From JACNKV01 sp964388155 (GTDB lineage: Bacteria > Fidelibacterota > Marinisomatia > Marinisomatales > JACNKV01): DNA of 64,000 nt. Shown here piece by piece: positions 25,558-35,666 of this stretch; position 1 is the stretch's first letter, and every line of letters starts with the position of its first letter. The notes beneath the pieces were generated by a model. It saw only the letters and a program-made list of their open reading frames with translations, ran no database searches and was not told the DNA's origin. The stretch is from assembly GCA_964388155.1 (NCBI GenBank), contig CAYLYH010000007.1, forward strand, positions 11,097-75,096, in the 5' to 3' direction. Both the position numbers and the translations under genes were made by a program.

Positions 25558-26937
25558 TTACTCCACCGGATTTAAATTCTCATCCAGCTGATTTGATAGA
25601 CGGTAGCGGACGATCCTCCTCATGGGCGTATCAACAACATAAACGATTCCCCTATTATCCACCGTAACCGCCCGAGGCTCTTCCAAAAGTCCTTTAACTT
25701 CTCGTGTATAAAATGTATCCACCGTTGTGGTATCTGTTCCACTGATAACGGTCATTGTCGTATCAACAATAATGTCTTGTACCCCGACTTTACGAAAGAA
25801 TTGTCCACCGGAATCAAATACCTGAATTTCTTGAGCATCCGTATTCGCAACATAAATCATTTGGTTGGCATCTACCGCAACATCTTGCGGATGATTATAC
25901 CGATCTAAATCCATAATATTATTGACACCCGGCTGAAAAACAGACGGATATTGTCCATTGTCCGGTTTGAGTTTATGCACCCCAAAAAACTCACCTGATT
26001 GCGTATAATATATTTGTCCGGCATAATCTACATCAATTCCTGTAGGTTGGTTTACTGTTCCTGCACCCGTTCCATAATCTTCGACAATATGATCAAAAAC
26101 CCCATCATGCACCCATATTTCTTCACCCGTATTTAATCGTATCCTGTCAGTTCGCAGCCATCGAATTCGAAGGATGCGATTATGATATTTATCCGTTACG
26201 TAAAATCCGTCTGCAGGTCCCTCAATAACCGATAAACCTGAAAACTCAGATTCTTCGCTCGCATAGTAAACATCTGAATAATTATAGCGGGCAAGTGCTC
26301 CGTCATAAATCAGATGCAACGCCAATAAGGAATCTATTTGAAGCCCTGAAGAATCCCATACTGTTTCTGTCAAGCTCCAACTTGACCCATTCGCAAATTG
26401 ACGCCAAGTCTCTGTATTCTGTTCCACGCTAGAATCGCCATACGCTTCATTAAAAAAGACGCCTGAAAGAGCAATCGCTTGAATTCCGACATGGTTCCAC
26501 AACTGATTCCAGCAAAATATTTGCTGTGACCCATCAATAAAAAGCACATTCATCTTATTGTCAATGTCCACATCAATGGGAGCGATATATGTTTCATTAT
26601 ACGTCAACTCTCTCAGCGATGAAAATCCATCGGGGATATCTCCATCTTGTTCAAGGACAAAAATACTATGACCGGCTGAGTCTGCAATAAAAACATATCC
26701 ATCCTGCCCAATGGAAATCCCCACCGGAGACTGAAATCCGTATTCTTCCCCCCAAACCGGATTCACTCGTAAATAGGTGGTATCTCCTGCAGAAAAACCG
26801 ATATCAGAGCCCAGTCCCGAGGGCAATGCCATTTTATCAATACACGCAGCAAAAACAATTATTGCTCCGACACAGATTAATCCGAACCGACGTAGAAACA
26901 ACATTAAATTAAACTGTTTAACACTTACTTTTTTCAT
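25558..26937 (-). CDS. NHL-repeat beta-propeller lipoprotein
   Basis: Exported lipoprotein of 459 residues, last gene of the six-gene surface operon. The leader ends in a lipobox 'VFAAC' (Cys about 32). The body carries NHL-type propeller blades such as 'FQSPVGISIGQDGYVFIADS', 'VNQPTGIDVDYAGQIYYTQS', 'YNHPQDVAVDANQMIYVANT' and 'LEEPRAVTVDNRGIVYVVDT'. It probably acts as a periplasmic or surface scaffold or binding protein. The start overlaps the upstream PorV-like gene by four bases. The ligand is unknown. Confidence 0.85.
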   Translation of the reverse strand: MKKVSVKQFNLMLFLRRFGLICVGAIIVFAACIDKMALPSGLGSDIGFSAGDTTYLRVNPVWGEEYGFQSPVGISIGQDGYVFIADSAGHSIFVLEQDGDIPDGFSSLRELTYNETYIAPIDVDIDNKMNVLFIDGSQQIFCWNQLWNHVGIQAIALSGVFFNEAYGDSSVEQNTETWRQFANGSSWSLTETVWDSSGLQIDSLLALHLIYDGALARYNYSDVYYASEESEFSGLSVIEGPADGFYVTDKYHNRILRIRWLRTDRIRLNTGEEIWVHDGVFDHIVEDYGTGAGTVNQPTGIDVDYAGQIYYTQSGEFFGVHKLKPDNGQYPSVFQPGVNNIMDLDRYNHPQDVAVDANQMIYVANTDAQEIQVFDSGGQFFRKVGVQDIIVDTTMTVISGTDTTTVDTFYTREVKGLLEEPRAVTVDNRGIVYVVDTPMRRIVRYRLSNQLDENLNPVE

Positions 26938-27953
26938 TTCATTGATAATCCAATTGTGAATCTATTTGGATCTGTTAAGTGAATAAAATTTGTATAGGCA
27001 TAATCAACGGTTAGATTGAACAGCCCCAATGGAATATTCAATCCGACTCCAAAAGAATATTTCTTTTCAAACTCGTCTGATTCATTCAGATTAAATCCAC
27101 CCCGTAAAAAAATCATGTCAATAACCGAATATTCAATTCCTGCCGATATATTTTCAGCATTGTCCACAGGGTGATTCAACTGAATCGTCGCTGTTATAGT
27201 TTGCACCTTTGTCTCAAAAACATTCATAGCAACACCAACACGAAATACTGTCGGAGGAGAAAATGGCTCAAATTCTGTTTCAATAATACTCTCTTCCCCT
27301 GTATCCGGGTTCAACGTTCTTTTTTCATAAGTTCCGTCGGGCTTGGCTTGCCCACCAAAATGTGATAGTGATGCTGAAAATCGCAAGGACTTAAAACCCG
27401 TCCAATAAAATGTTCCCATATCCAATAACGCTACCTGCATTATGTTGCCGGCAAGGTTCTCACTGACTAACTTCCCCGTAATACCAAAGCTAAATCTGTC
27501 TGTCATTTTCACTCCATAGACTAACCCGATAACGGTATTTTGAAATACAAAATATTTGCCGGTTCCATGAGGAAGATATTCTGTGGTCTCCTGCATGGGT
27601 GCCATGTGAAGAATTCCGGCAGTAACACCAAGATAATGGCGCTGGTACACCTTTTTAGACACCGCAAAGAAATCATAATAAATGTCCGCCGGCCACCTGA
27701 CATGAGATGCTGTCATTTCCATTGGGCCAAGTTGAGCAATTATTCCAGGATTATAATACATAGATGCCGCATTCTGCTCTAACGCCACAACAGATTCTCC
27801 CATACCGACCGCACTCGCACTCACACCAATATTCAAAAATGTAAGCACAGACGTACCTGCACGCTGTCCTCCTAACACCGGAAAGATGTTCTGTCCCCCA
27901 ACTTCAGATAAAAGACTGAGGATACTCATGATGATTAACATCCGAATATTCAT
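26934..27953 (-). CDS. PorV/PorQ-like outer-membrane protein
   Basis: Outer-membrane barrel of 339 residues of the PorV/PorQ (UPF0164-like) type, which in type IX secretion shuttles or anchors cargo. A signal peptide ends near 'SEVGGQ', followed by 'AGTSVLTFLNIGVSASAVGMGES' and 'NAASMYYNPGIIAQLG', both hallmark N-terminal segments of the family. The C-terminus 'RFTIGLSMK' is a terminal strand. It sits in the same operon as a secreted protein carrying a C-terminal sorting domain, consistent with a secretion role. It overlaps its upstream neighbour by one base. Confidence 0.82.
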   Translation of the reverse strand: MNIRMLIIMSILSLLSEVGGQNIFPVLGGQRAGTSVLTFLNIGVSASAVGMGESVVALEQNAASMYYNPGIIAQLGPMEMTASHVRWPADIYYDFFAVSKKVYQRHYLGVTAGILHMAPMQETTEYLPHGTGKYFVFQNTVIGLVYGVKMTDRFSFGITGKLVSENLAGNIMQVALLDMGTFYWTGFKSLRFSASLSHFGGQAKPDGTYEKRTLNPDTGEESIIETEFEPFSPPTVFRVGVAMNVFETKVQTITATIQLNHPVDNAENISAGIEYSVIDMIFLRGGFNLNESDEFEKKYSFGVGLNIPLGLFNLTVDYAYTNFIHLTDPNRFTIGLSMK

Positions 27954-30775
27954 CAGAAATACACCTGGACACCTAATTCAGCCGTAAATGGTTTTCCTGT
28001 TCGAGATGGGTCATAGTTTGGATTTGGAGCATCTATCATAGAATACGGGATAATTTCTCCGGGATCATATCCGCGCCCCGTGAACGAGTTAATCCGTCTG
28101 GGGACGTTTTCATTGAATATATTTTCAAACTCAATAAATATTTTCATTTTTATTTGACTAAAATGAAACGTCTTGAAACATTTTATATCAACCATGGAAT
28201 ATCCTTTGATATTGTCCAACCCCAACATCTGAAAAAGTTTTGGTGAATACTCACTAAAATAGTCATAAGGATTATCATTTTCATACGTTCCGATATAATA
28301 TGTTTCACCATTGATTTCAATCAATCCATCTGGATATTCATGTGTCCCCGGAATAGAGCGGGTATAACGTCGATTCGAGGCAAATTCAAATCGTGAAGAC
28401 ACTCCCCATCCTGAGGTGTGGTTATAATACAAATTACTAGAGAATTGGAAAGGTTTATCCCATCTCATAAAATTTTCACCCAAAGGTTTTTCATGTAACT
28501 CACCGGACTGAACCAAAAGATTATCCAAAACAGATGAACTTTTCCCGGTTACAATGGAATAATTAAAATTCAAATCGGCGTACCAGTGTTTGAATAGACG
28601 GCTTTTTAAAATAACCTCTATCCCGCGTGCGCGTGCATAGTCTGCATTGAAGTACATATTAAATTTTAAATGAGAGTATTTCGGATTTGAAGGCGTTATC
28701 GTCTGAGAAGTCTCATAGTCAAACATGTCTTTCCAATAAGCTTTAACCTCCAGAACCTGATCGGGATTGAAGCGATGTTTTACACCCAACTCGTATTGCA
28801 CCGTGGTTTTGGGATTAAGGTTCGGATTCCCGAAAATTTGGTATGTCGATTGTGCTCTGGAATTTAATTTCGCATACACATACTGAAATGTTGGCAACTG
28901 AGAAAAATGCCCATAATAAAAATACAGCACATCGTTATCTGTTACAGGATGAGAAATTCCGATTCTGGGGCTAAGCCTGCCTTTTCCTCTGTAACCGAAC
29001 ATATTAAATGTTTCATCTATAAATTTATCTCTTGCGACATCGGTAATAATGACTGCATTTGTATCGTTAATTGCATTTTCGACATACTTACCGGGGAACC
29101 AATAATCATATCTCAGACCAAGGTTTGCCGTCATCCCCTCAAACGTGATTTGATCTTGTAGATACATCGCTCCAAAAACTGTCCGCGCAGAATAGATATC
29201 ATAATTCGCTCCTAATCCGGTTCCTCCGTTCCAAGGTTCATCTATATCAAGAACCTGAATATCCGTAACCGTGTTTTCGACTCCGGTTTTGATTTTATGA
29301 CGAGTCGCCGTATGATACGTCCAGTCCCAGTCAAAACGATAATTATCACTCACAACGTCATACCATTCCGGAGCAAATCCCGTGTCATAAAACTCATCTC
29401 CGTAGGTAATTCGTGTGTGACCGTCGTCATCATAAACAATGTAATGAGTCGGATCCAGATCCAACCGCTCTCTATACTCTGTCCAATGCAGATCCTGCAC
29501 AGCACTGTGTTCCATGGTTAAGAAGCGTCCAAGGGTCATTTCATAAAACGAACGGGTGTTGAGTGTGTGAACCCAATGGAAGTTCAACAACCGGGTTTCC
29601 CGGGTAATGGTGTTGTAATTATCCAATATTTTTTCATAACTATATGGATAATATGTGGATGAAAAAGCTCGGGACATAAAATATCCCTGATTAATATTGA
29701 ACGAAAGATCATAAGATAAACTGAGTTTCTTTTTTTTTGCAATGTCCCATGTTAATTTATAAAGAAAATGCCAATCATTATTTTCTCTGGGAGCAAGGGA
29801 TTGCATGATCTGATCGGCTGCCCTGTCCGTCATGCCCGGTAGTGTTGACCAATTTCTGTGTGGATATAATTGTGTAGCGACAGGGAGATGACTGTCGAAA
29901 CTTTTTCCGTAACCATTCAAAAACACGGAAAATGAACCGGGGAGATCTATCCCGAATTTCTTCAACAGAACTTCTGCTACAGGAGCAGGTCCACCGAGGG
30001 TAAATTCAAGTCGATCAGACATATCCAATGCATTGATCTGTTTAGACAGCCCCCAATGATCACTCATATATTTTATTGTTCCTTCAAAATGATCCATGCC
30101 GCGCTTAAGTTTGATATTGACAACCCCGGACATAGCTTGCCCATACTCAGCATTATATCCTCCGGTAATTATTTCCAGATTCTCTATGGCATCCGCATTC
30201 ACAAATAAATTTCCTGAATACCCAGACAGCGGATCTTTGATCGACAATCCGTCCACAATAAATAAACTTTCATCAATCCTGCCGCCACGAATGTGGATTT
30301 CATTATCCTGCTTAGTAACCCCCACTTGTTCTGCCAAGATATCTTCCACACTTGATACGGATTTATTACTGATTTCGTCGCTGGTAATTCTGGAAATCGA
30401 AGAAGTTTCATTTGCATCAAACAATGGTTTATCCCCAATAACAACAACTTCTTCGCCAATCGTCAGTACCGTTTCTTCCATTGTGAAAGCCAAAGATGTC
30501 GTCGTTCCGGGGGTAACACGAATACCTGTTTGCAGAAGAACTTTATAACCCATCATGGTTGCTTCAACGTCATACGTTCCGGGATTTACATTCTCGATTC
30601 GATAATGTCCATCCAATCCGGTAGCTGCACCATAGTATGTCCCGCGAATCATAACATTAACACCAATCAGCGGTTCTCCCGTCTTGCCATTGATTGTATT
30701 TCCTGCGATTCGTCCTTTTTCCTGTCCAAAGACAAGGCACGGCAAGAGGAATATAGCGACAAGGTTTAATTTCAT
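27953..30775 (-). CDS. TonB-dependent receptor with regulatory-like N-terminal domain
   Basis: Outer-membrane receptor of 940 residues. Signal peptide 1-17 (MKLNLVAIFLLPCLVFG), carboxypeptidase-regulatory-like domain (about 22-100, 'GRIAGNTINGKTGEPLIGVN'), plug (about 120-225 with 'SSVEDILAEQVGVTKQDNEI' and 'IHIRGGRIDESLFIVDG'), then a barrel ending 'FTAELGVQVYF'. It overlaps the lipoprotein gene upstream by four bases, so the two are translated together; the lipoprotein may be its surface partner. The substrate is not evident. Confidence 0.92.
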   Translation of the reverse strand: MKLNLVAIFLLPCLVFGQEKGRIAGNTINGKTGEPLIGVNVMIRGTYYGAATGLDGHYRIENVNPGTYDVEATMMGYKVLLQTGIRVTPGTTTSLAFTMEETVLTIGEEVVVIGDKPLFDANETSSISRITSDEISNKSVSSVEDILAEQVGVTKQDNEIHIRGGRIDESLFIVDGLSIKDPLSGYSGNLFVNADAIENLEIITGGYNAEYGQAMSGVVNIKLKRGMDHFEGTIKYMSDHWGLSKQINALDMSDRLEFTLGGPAPVAEVLLKKFGIDLPGSFSVFLNGYGKSFDSHLPVATQLYPHRNWSTLPGMTDRAADQIMQSLAPRENNDWHFLYKLTWDIAKKKKLSLSYDLSFNINQGYFMSRAFSSTYYPYSYEKILDNYNTITRETRLLNFHWVHTLNTRSFYEMTLGRFLTMEHSAVQDLHWTEYRERLDLDPTHYIVYDDDGHTRITYGDEFYDTGFAPEWYDVVSDNYRFDWDWTYHTATRHKIKTGVENTVTDIQVLDIDEPWNGGTGLGANYDIYSARTVFGAMYLQDQITFEGMTANLGLRYDYWFPGKYVENAINDTNAVIITDVARDKFIDETFNMFGYRGKGRLSPRIGISHPVTDNDVLYFYYGHFSQLPTFQYVYAKLNSRAQSTYQIFGNPNLNPKTTVQYELGVKHRFNPDQVLEVKAYWKDMFDYETSQTITPSNPKYSHLKFNMYFNADYARARGIEVILKSRLFKHWYADLNFNYSIVTGKSSSVLDNLLVQSGELHEKPLGENFMRWDKPFQFSSNLYYNHTSGWGVSSRFEFASNRRYTRSIPGTHEYPDGLIEINGETYYIGTYENDNPYDYFSEYSPKLFQMLGLDNIKGYSMVDIKCFKTFHFSQIKMKIFIEFENIFNENVPRRINSFTGRGYDPGEIIPYSMIDAPNPNYDPSRTGKPFTAELGVQVYF

Positions 30776-32331
30776 TCTGAAAACACGCCGTTTAAAAGAT
30801 AATCAATAAATTTTGAAGCAGAACCATTCCCTTCTAAAAGAGGTGTGTTCCCATTATGCAGCGGAATTGTTAACAAGACGATATCACCGGACATTTCTGA
30901 AGATGAAAGCCATTGAAACTGGCCACGGCTGCAAACATTGGGGGTTCCTGTCCACGTGTCTATACTTCCTTCCGGTTCTTGCAGCCAATATAAATCCTCT
31001 GCTGTAAAACGCATGGAATTATCGATGGTGTCCCCATTCGCCGGCTCAAACCCTTTTACGCGAATTGCAATTAGCCGTGAGGTTTCTAAGTCCATGTCCT
31101 CATACATATCGGTCGAATCTTGAAACATCAATGTTCGCCCGGAGATTAACCGTCCGTTTGTATTCAGGACAAAGGTTGAATCCAAAGGGAAAAACGGATA
31201 GGTAGTGTCCTTTAGTTCTATTGCATTTAAAAATAGGTTTCCGCCGGCTAAAACATAATTTAAAATATGTGCACCGGCATTTGGGAATGTTTCAATTCCT
31301 GTATATGCCGTAAACCAAATCACATGATTAAAATAGTTTAAATTTGCAGAAATATCGACAGAGGAATACGGAAGCTTATCCCCAATTTCCCAAACAGAAC
31401 ATTGGTTTTCACCCAAAATATCATCCACCACTCCCTTATACCAATTCAAAGCATTGTTTTGGCTGTCTTGTGTAAAGTCATCCACGATCAAGACCTCTCC
31501 GTTTACAGGCATCACTCTCCAATAATTCGGTTCGTTCTCATTTAAAATATCTGGGAACCGGGCAATGTCGCTCTCTGCTCCGGCTATATCTCTGGCTTTA
31601 ATATAAAATGTATGAAAACCCGGATCTATATCTGTTAACGTAATACTGGAATACGACGCAGCCTCTAACTGTGTCCAATTTGAATCACTTGTGTCATCCA
31701 ACGCATAAAATAAATCGATGATGGTTTCTACTCCGTCCAAATCTTGAATATCCCAAACGAACGTACGCGTCGGGAATGTAAAACTAGTGTCAGTCGGGAT
31801 ATCTGCAAGCAAGGGATTGCTTTGATACCGAAACTCAATTAGTGGCGACGAGTTGTGGATGGGCAACACAATTTTTGCCGGAGTAACATCTATTAAGCTG
31901 TCACTGTCAACAGCTCTGACTTCAAATGTAAACACATCTATTTCTTTACGAATGGGCACAAAAAAGATTCCGGATTCTTCAGATGTAAACGTCCAAACCG
32001 AATCCACATTCCAGCGATACCAATACCCAATGATATCTCCGTCACTATCCTCACCCCACCAGCTTAACGTTTGTTTACTGGTTGTTACCGTTGAAAAGGC
32101 ATGGGTCAGCGTATCCAGTACGATATCGTTTCCCGGCACGTTCTCAAGATAATAAATCCATTCACCGGTTACGGAATCTTGCGAGGCGTAAATTGTATCC
32201 GTTGCAACCAAAGAAAGAAATGTCTCCGGTGCTTGGTTTTCCACCGGCATAGATGGATCGTCGTAATCCCACAATGAGCAGGACACAATGAATAGTATGG
32301 CTAAAATAAATATGTATTTTCGGGTAAACAT
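30772..32331 (-). CDS. Surface lipoprotein with Ig-like domains
   Basis: Lipoprotein of about 519 residues. From the ATG at 32331 the leader 'MFTRKYIFILAILFIVSC' ends in lipobox IVSC. The N-terminal half has Ig/fibronectin-like segments ('YIKARDIAGAES', 'FEVRAVDSDSLIDVTPAKI'). The C-terminal half has a Rossmann-like segment ('NHVIWFTAYTGIETFPNAGAHILNYVLAGGNLFLNAIEL') that recalls class I glutamine-amidotransferase-like folds of surface proteins. No enzyme motif is certain. It is placed directly before the TonB receptor gene, in the position often held by substrate-binding lipoproteins. Confidence 0.7.
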   Translation of the reverse strand: MFTRKYIFILAILFIVSCSLWDYDDPSMPVENQAPETFLSLVATDTIYASQDSVTGEWIYYLENVPGNDIVLDTLTHAFSTVTTSKQTLSWWGEDSDGDIIGYWYRWNVDSVWTFTSEESGIFFVPIRKEIDVFTFEVRAVDSDSLIDVTPAKIVLPIHNSSPLIEFRYQSNPLLADIPTDTSFTFPTRTFVWDIQDLDGVETIIDLFYALDDTSDSNWTQLEAASYSSITLTDIDPGFHTFYIKARDIAGAESDIARFPDILNENEPNYWRVMPVNGEVLIVDDFTQDSQNNALNWYKGVVDDILGENQCSVWEIGDKLPYSSVDISANLNYFNHVIWFTAYTGIETFPNAGAHILNYVLAGGNLFLNAIELKDTTYPFFPLDSTFVLNTNGRLISGRTLMFQDSTDMYEDMDLETSRLIAIRVKGFEPANGDTIDNSMRFTAEDLYWLQEPEGSIDTWTGTPNVCSRGQFQWLSSSEMSGDIVLLTIPLHNGNTPLLEGNGSASKFIDYLLNGVFSE

Positions 32332-32380
32332 AGATAAGCATATTGCGGGGGACAAAACGCCCCCCGCATTTTATCGACTC

Positions 32381-35300
32381 CTATCGAATCAGCATCATTT
32401 TTTTATAATCAACAAAGTTTCCGGCTTTGATTCGGTAAAAATATGCACCGGATCCAACCATTTGATGTTTATCATTCTTTCCATCCCATGTCAGGATGTG
32501 TGTTCCACTCGTAAACTCATTATTTACAAGTGTACGAACTTGTCTGCCAAGAACATCGTAAATCACCAATCGAACCGGACTATCCGTCCTCAAGCTAAAC
32601 CGAATTTGTGTCTCCGGGTTAAAAGGATTGGGATAATTGTGGTACAATGCAAATTCATTGGGTGTCGCTCCGTTGTCATCAATACTCACCTGCGTATACA
32701 CAATATCTGATGCATAGAGCGGACATAGTTTATAGGCAGTGGAATCTGCATAACTCCCAAAGTGATGATACACCCACCCGCGAATGGAATCAACCTGTGT
32801 GTCCACGGGCGGCGGGCCTACAGCTTCAAAATAAACTTCTACACTATCGGAGTCATCATCTATCAACGCAGCACCCGACCCGTCATCAACTGCAAAGACT
32901 TCATAGAGTAAATCATTGTTGGTCACAATACCGTCTTTGATTTTTACCATGACTGTTCCCCATTGTTCGGCTTCAGTCGGCCAGCGTAAATCACCGGTGG
33001 CCACAACAGGTTCTGCAGGCATATTTAATCCCATATCAACAAGATCAACGGGTTCCGTAATGAATAACTCTGTCATGTTAGACCCCGCAGTTGCATACTC
33101 AGAAATGAACCCTGTAGCCAGAATGAGATCACCTTCAAATAAAACAGGGAAGGCACTGCTGTCGGGATCGTAGGACAAAATACCGCTCCAGGGACCGCCG
33201 TGCGAATCTGCAAAAATGAACTTTACACCATCTCCGGCATAACTTAATCCTGTGGGCATTGTAACTATTCCGACAATGGTAACAGTATCCCCCGCAAAGT
33301 AAGACATATCAGACTCTGAATCCGTTGCTGTTTTCAGTAAATCACTATACAACACCTGTTGGATATACTGAATGCGCACGGCTCCGTCTTCTTTCACATC
33401 TCGGGCAAGACGCGGTTGAATCTTGGTATTGCTATAACCATAATCAAGGACACCGACGACTTCAGCTAAGGCTTGTCCTGCCTCAGGCCAATAGTAATAA
33501 TCCCAATTATCGTCCACGCGTACAGAGTTACTGCCGTCGGATACAGACCATTCGCCATATCCAAGGTCTGCTTCGTCTACGGTTACGTCTGTCAGTTTAA
33601 CCAAAACACCTTCATAAGCTTCTGCACCGGTACCGTCTGACATAATTTGATCAGGCGCAACGTCCAAAGGATGGATTACTCCTCCTGCAGGACCGTACAC
33701 CACCACATCTGTGACATTAGTGATTTCGGTTTTTCCGTAGTATTCAACCACTTCACCAATGACAACGACACTGTCACCTTCGGCTAAAGAGGTTACAACG
33801 TCCCCGAGTGCATTATGCAGTTCGAAGTTATCCCAACCACCGTATTCGAAAACAACAATTCCGCAGTAGGGCGCTTCGTCATCCTGAACATAAAAATTCC
33901 GATTATCGGATCCACCCCAGAATTCAGCAGTGACAATCCCTCCGACGGTCACTATTTGCCCAACCAAAGGGGAATCCCCTGATGGATCATCCGTGTACTG
34001 GATATCATATATCGCGGTGAGAGACTCGGGCGCATGAACCACATAAATGTAATTCTCTGAAAAAACCGTGTCATTCACTCCGTCATCTGCCTGGATGTAA
34101 AACGTAACTAACGCAGCATCCGTCTGTGCCGGAATGTCTCCTGTAAATGTCATTCCGTCATCACTTGTCATCTCAACAGGAATCAAATCACCATCATCAA
34201 CCGTGTAAACGAGTGATGCCGTCAAAGAACCATCGTCCACTATTTCAGCAGTAATGGTCACAATATCATCCGGCGTGGGATTCTCCGGAGCATACACCAC
34301 ATTCGTAATCACAGGTGTTATATCTCCCAGCACAACAATGTCGGAATAGAATCGTGGCAGAATTTGATACCCGGAATCATACGGGTCACTCGAATCATAC
34401 TGACCAGAAATTCCGGTCAATTCGAATGTTCCTTGTGGTTCCATTCCTTCATCAACATCTGTATCTTTATCCACCCGCATCGTTACGGTGGTATCACTAA
34501 TATCTGTAATTGTCAGATTCGCATCGCTACCGGAATTTGGCCATGTTCCATCAAATATTGTCGCTGTCATGATTCGAAGTATTTCCGATTCATACGATTC
34601 CGGGTTTGCCAGAAATTCCGCTATCGTTACTTCCTGAGCGGCTGGAAGCAGATTTCCCTGACTTATGATTGTAATATCCGCTACATCAGCGGGGACAATT
34701 TCTGCTTTACCATTGTAATTCTCAATCACGCCGGTTACGACAATAAAATCACCAATTTGCAGATCCATCGTTTCGCCATATTTAAACAACGCTATCCCGC
34801 CTGTGGCATCCTGTAAACCGTAATCAATTCGGTTAGATCCCCAGACAGGAGTCGTAATAAATCCCTGCGTTGAAACGACGGTCCCTTCGGCGGCATTGCG
34901 GGCATCGTATATTGATACCATGTTTTCGTCAGGTGTTTCTATGTCGGTTTGATACCGAGGAATAATCTGGTAGCCCTCATCCTGGGGTTCAGAATAATCA
35001 TACTGACCTACTGTTCCCTTAAGATGGAAAAACCCAACCGGTGCCGGTCCGTCATCCACATCCGAATGCCGGTCAACGCGAAGTGTCAATGCTGTAATTC
35101 CACCATCGTCAGAAATAGTCACGTTAGCATTATTGCCTGAGTCCGGCCAGTCTCCGGAAATGATTTCAACATTGAATACCTGCACAAGTTCAGATTCCAG
35201 TGACTCAGGAGCCGTTAACAATCCTGATAACGTCATGGATTGGAATTCCGGTAAATCATTCCCCTGGCTTTCTACAATCACATCTCCGACAGCCTCGGGG

Positions 35301-35581
35301 ACAACCTCAAGTTTACCGTTATAATTCTGAATTTCTCCTGTAACCGTCACAAGGTCACCCGGGAGTAATCCGGCGTCAAACTGGTTTGTGTAAATAATGA
35401 TGGCAGCTGTTTCATCCTGAATGGTAAAATCACTTTCACCAGAACTACCCAGGTTGGGTGTGGTTACTATTCCGCTGGTGGTTACCGTATTCCCAAGCTC
35501 CAACCTTGCTTCCGCAACGGTCAGAGTTTGCGCCAGAGAAACCGACACACCAACCATCAATATGATGAGCATTTTCTTCAT
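32381..35581 (-). CDS. Large secreted OB-fold repeat protein with type IX sorting domain
   Basis: Secreted protein of about 1066 residues. The ATG at 35581 is preceded by AAGGAGAT and starts a signal peptide (MKKMLIILMVGVSVSLAQ). The N-terminal half holds two tandem units of about 190 residues, each with an OB-fold signature ('GDLVTVTGEIQNYNGKLEVV' and 'GDFIVVTGVIENYNGKAEIV'), then an Ig-like segment and two further OB-like units. The C-terminus is a type IX-style sorting domain with 'FALYHNYPNPFNPETQIRFS', 'VLGRQVRTLV' and 'YFYRIKAGNF'. It is presumably exported to the surface via a type IX-like system. The ligand may be nucleic acid or carbohydrate; that is unproven. Confidence 0.85.
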   Translation of the reverse strand: MKKMLIILMVGVSVSLAQTLTVAEARLELGNTVTTSGIVTTPNLGSSGESDFTIQDETAAIIIYTNQFDAGLLPGDLVTVTGEIQNYNGKLEVVPEAVGDVIVESQGNDLPEFQSMTLSGLLTAPESLESELVQVFNVEIISGDWPDSGNNANVTISDDGGITALTLRVDRHSDVDDGPAPVGFFHLKGTVGQYDYSEPQDEGYQIIPRYQTDIETPDENMVSIYDARNAAEGTVVSTQGFITTPVWGSNRIDYGLQDATGGIALFKYGETMDLQIGDFIVVTGVIENYNGKAEIVPADVADITIISQGNLLPAAQEVTIAEFLANPESYESEILRIMTATIFDGTWPNSGSDANLTITDISDTTVTMRVDKDTDVDEGMEPQGTFELTGISGQYDSSDPYDSGYQILPRFYSDIVVLGDITPVITNVVYAPENPTPDDIVTITAEIVDDGSLTASLVYTVDDGDLIPVEMTSDDGMTFTGDIPAQTDAALVTFYIQADDGVNDTVFSENYIYVVHAPESLTAIYDIQYTDDPSGDSPLVGQIVTVGGIVTAEFWGGSDNRNFYVQDDEAPYCGIVVFEYGGWDNFELHNALGDVVTSLAEGDSVVVIGEVVEYYGKTEITNVTDVVVYGPAGGVIHPLDVAPDQIMSDGTGAEAYEGVLVKLTDVTVDEADLGYGEWSVSDGSNSVRVDDNWDYYYWPEAGQALAEVVGVLDYGYSNTKIQPRLARDVKEDGAVRIQYIQQVLYSDLLKTATDSESDMSYFAGDTVTIVGIVTMPTGLSYAGDGVKFIFADSHGGPWSGILSYDPDSSAFPVLFEGDLILATGFISEYATAGSNMTELFITEPVDLVDMGLNMPAEPVVATGDLRWPTEAEQWGTVMVKIKDGIVTNNDLLYEVFAVDDGSGAALIDDDSDSVEVYFEAVGPPPVDTQVDSIRGWVYHHFGSYADSTAYKLCPLYASDIVYTQVSIDDNGATPNEFALYHNYPNPFNPETQIRFSLRTDSPVRLVIYDVLGRQVRTLVNNEFTSGTHILTWDGKNDKHQMVGSGAYFYRIKAGNFVDYKKMMLIR

Positions 35582-35666
35582 ACCTATCTCCTTCTTAGTT
35601 ATGTCTTTCATCAAACAATCCATCTCCCGTACGAATGATCTTTTGTCGGATTGTTATTGTCAGACA

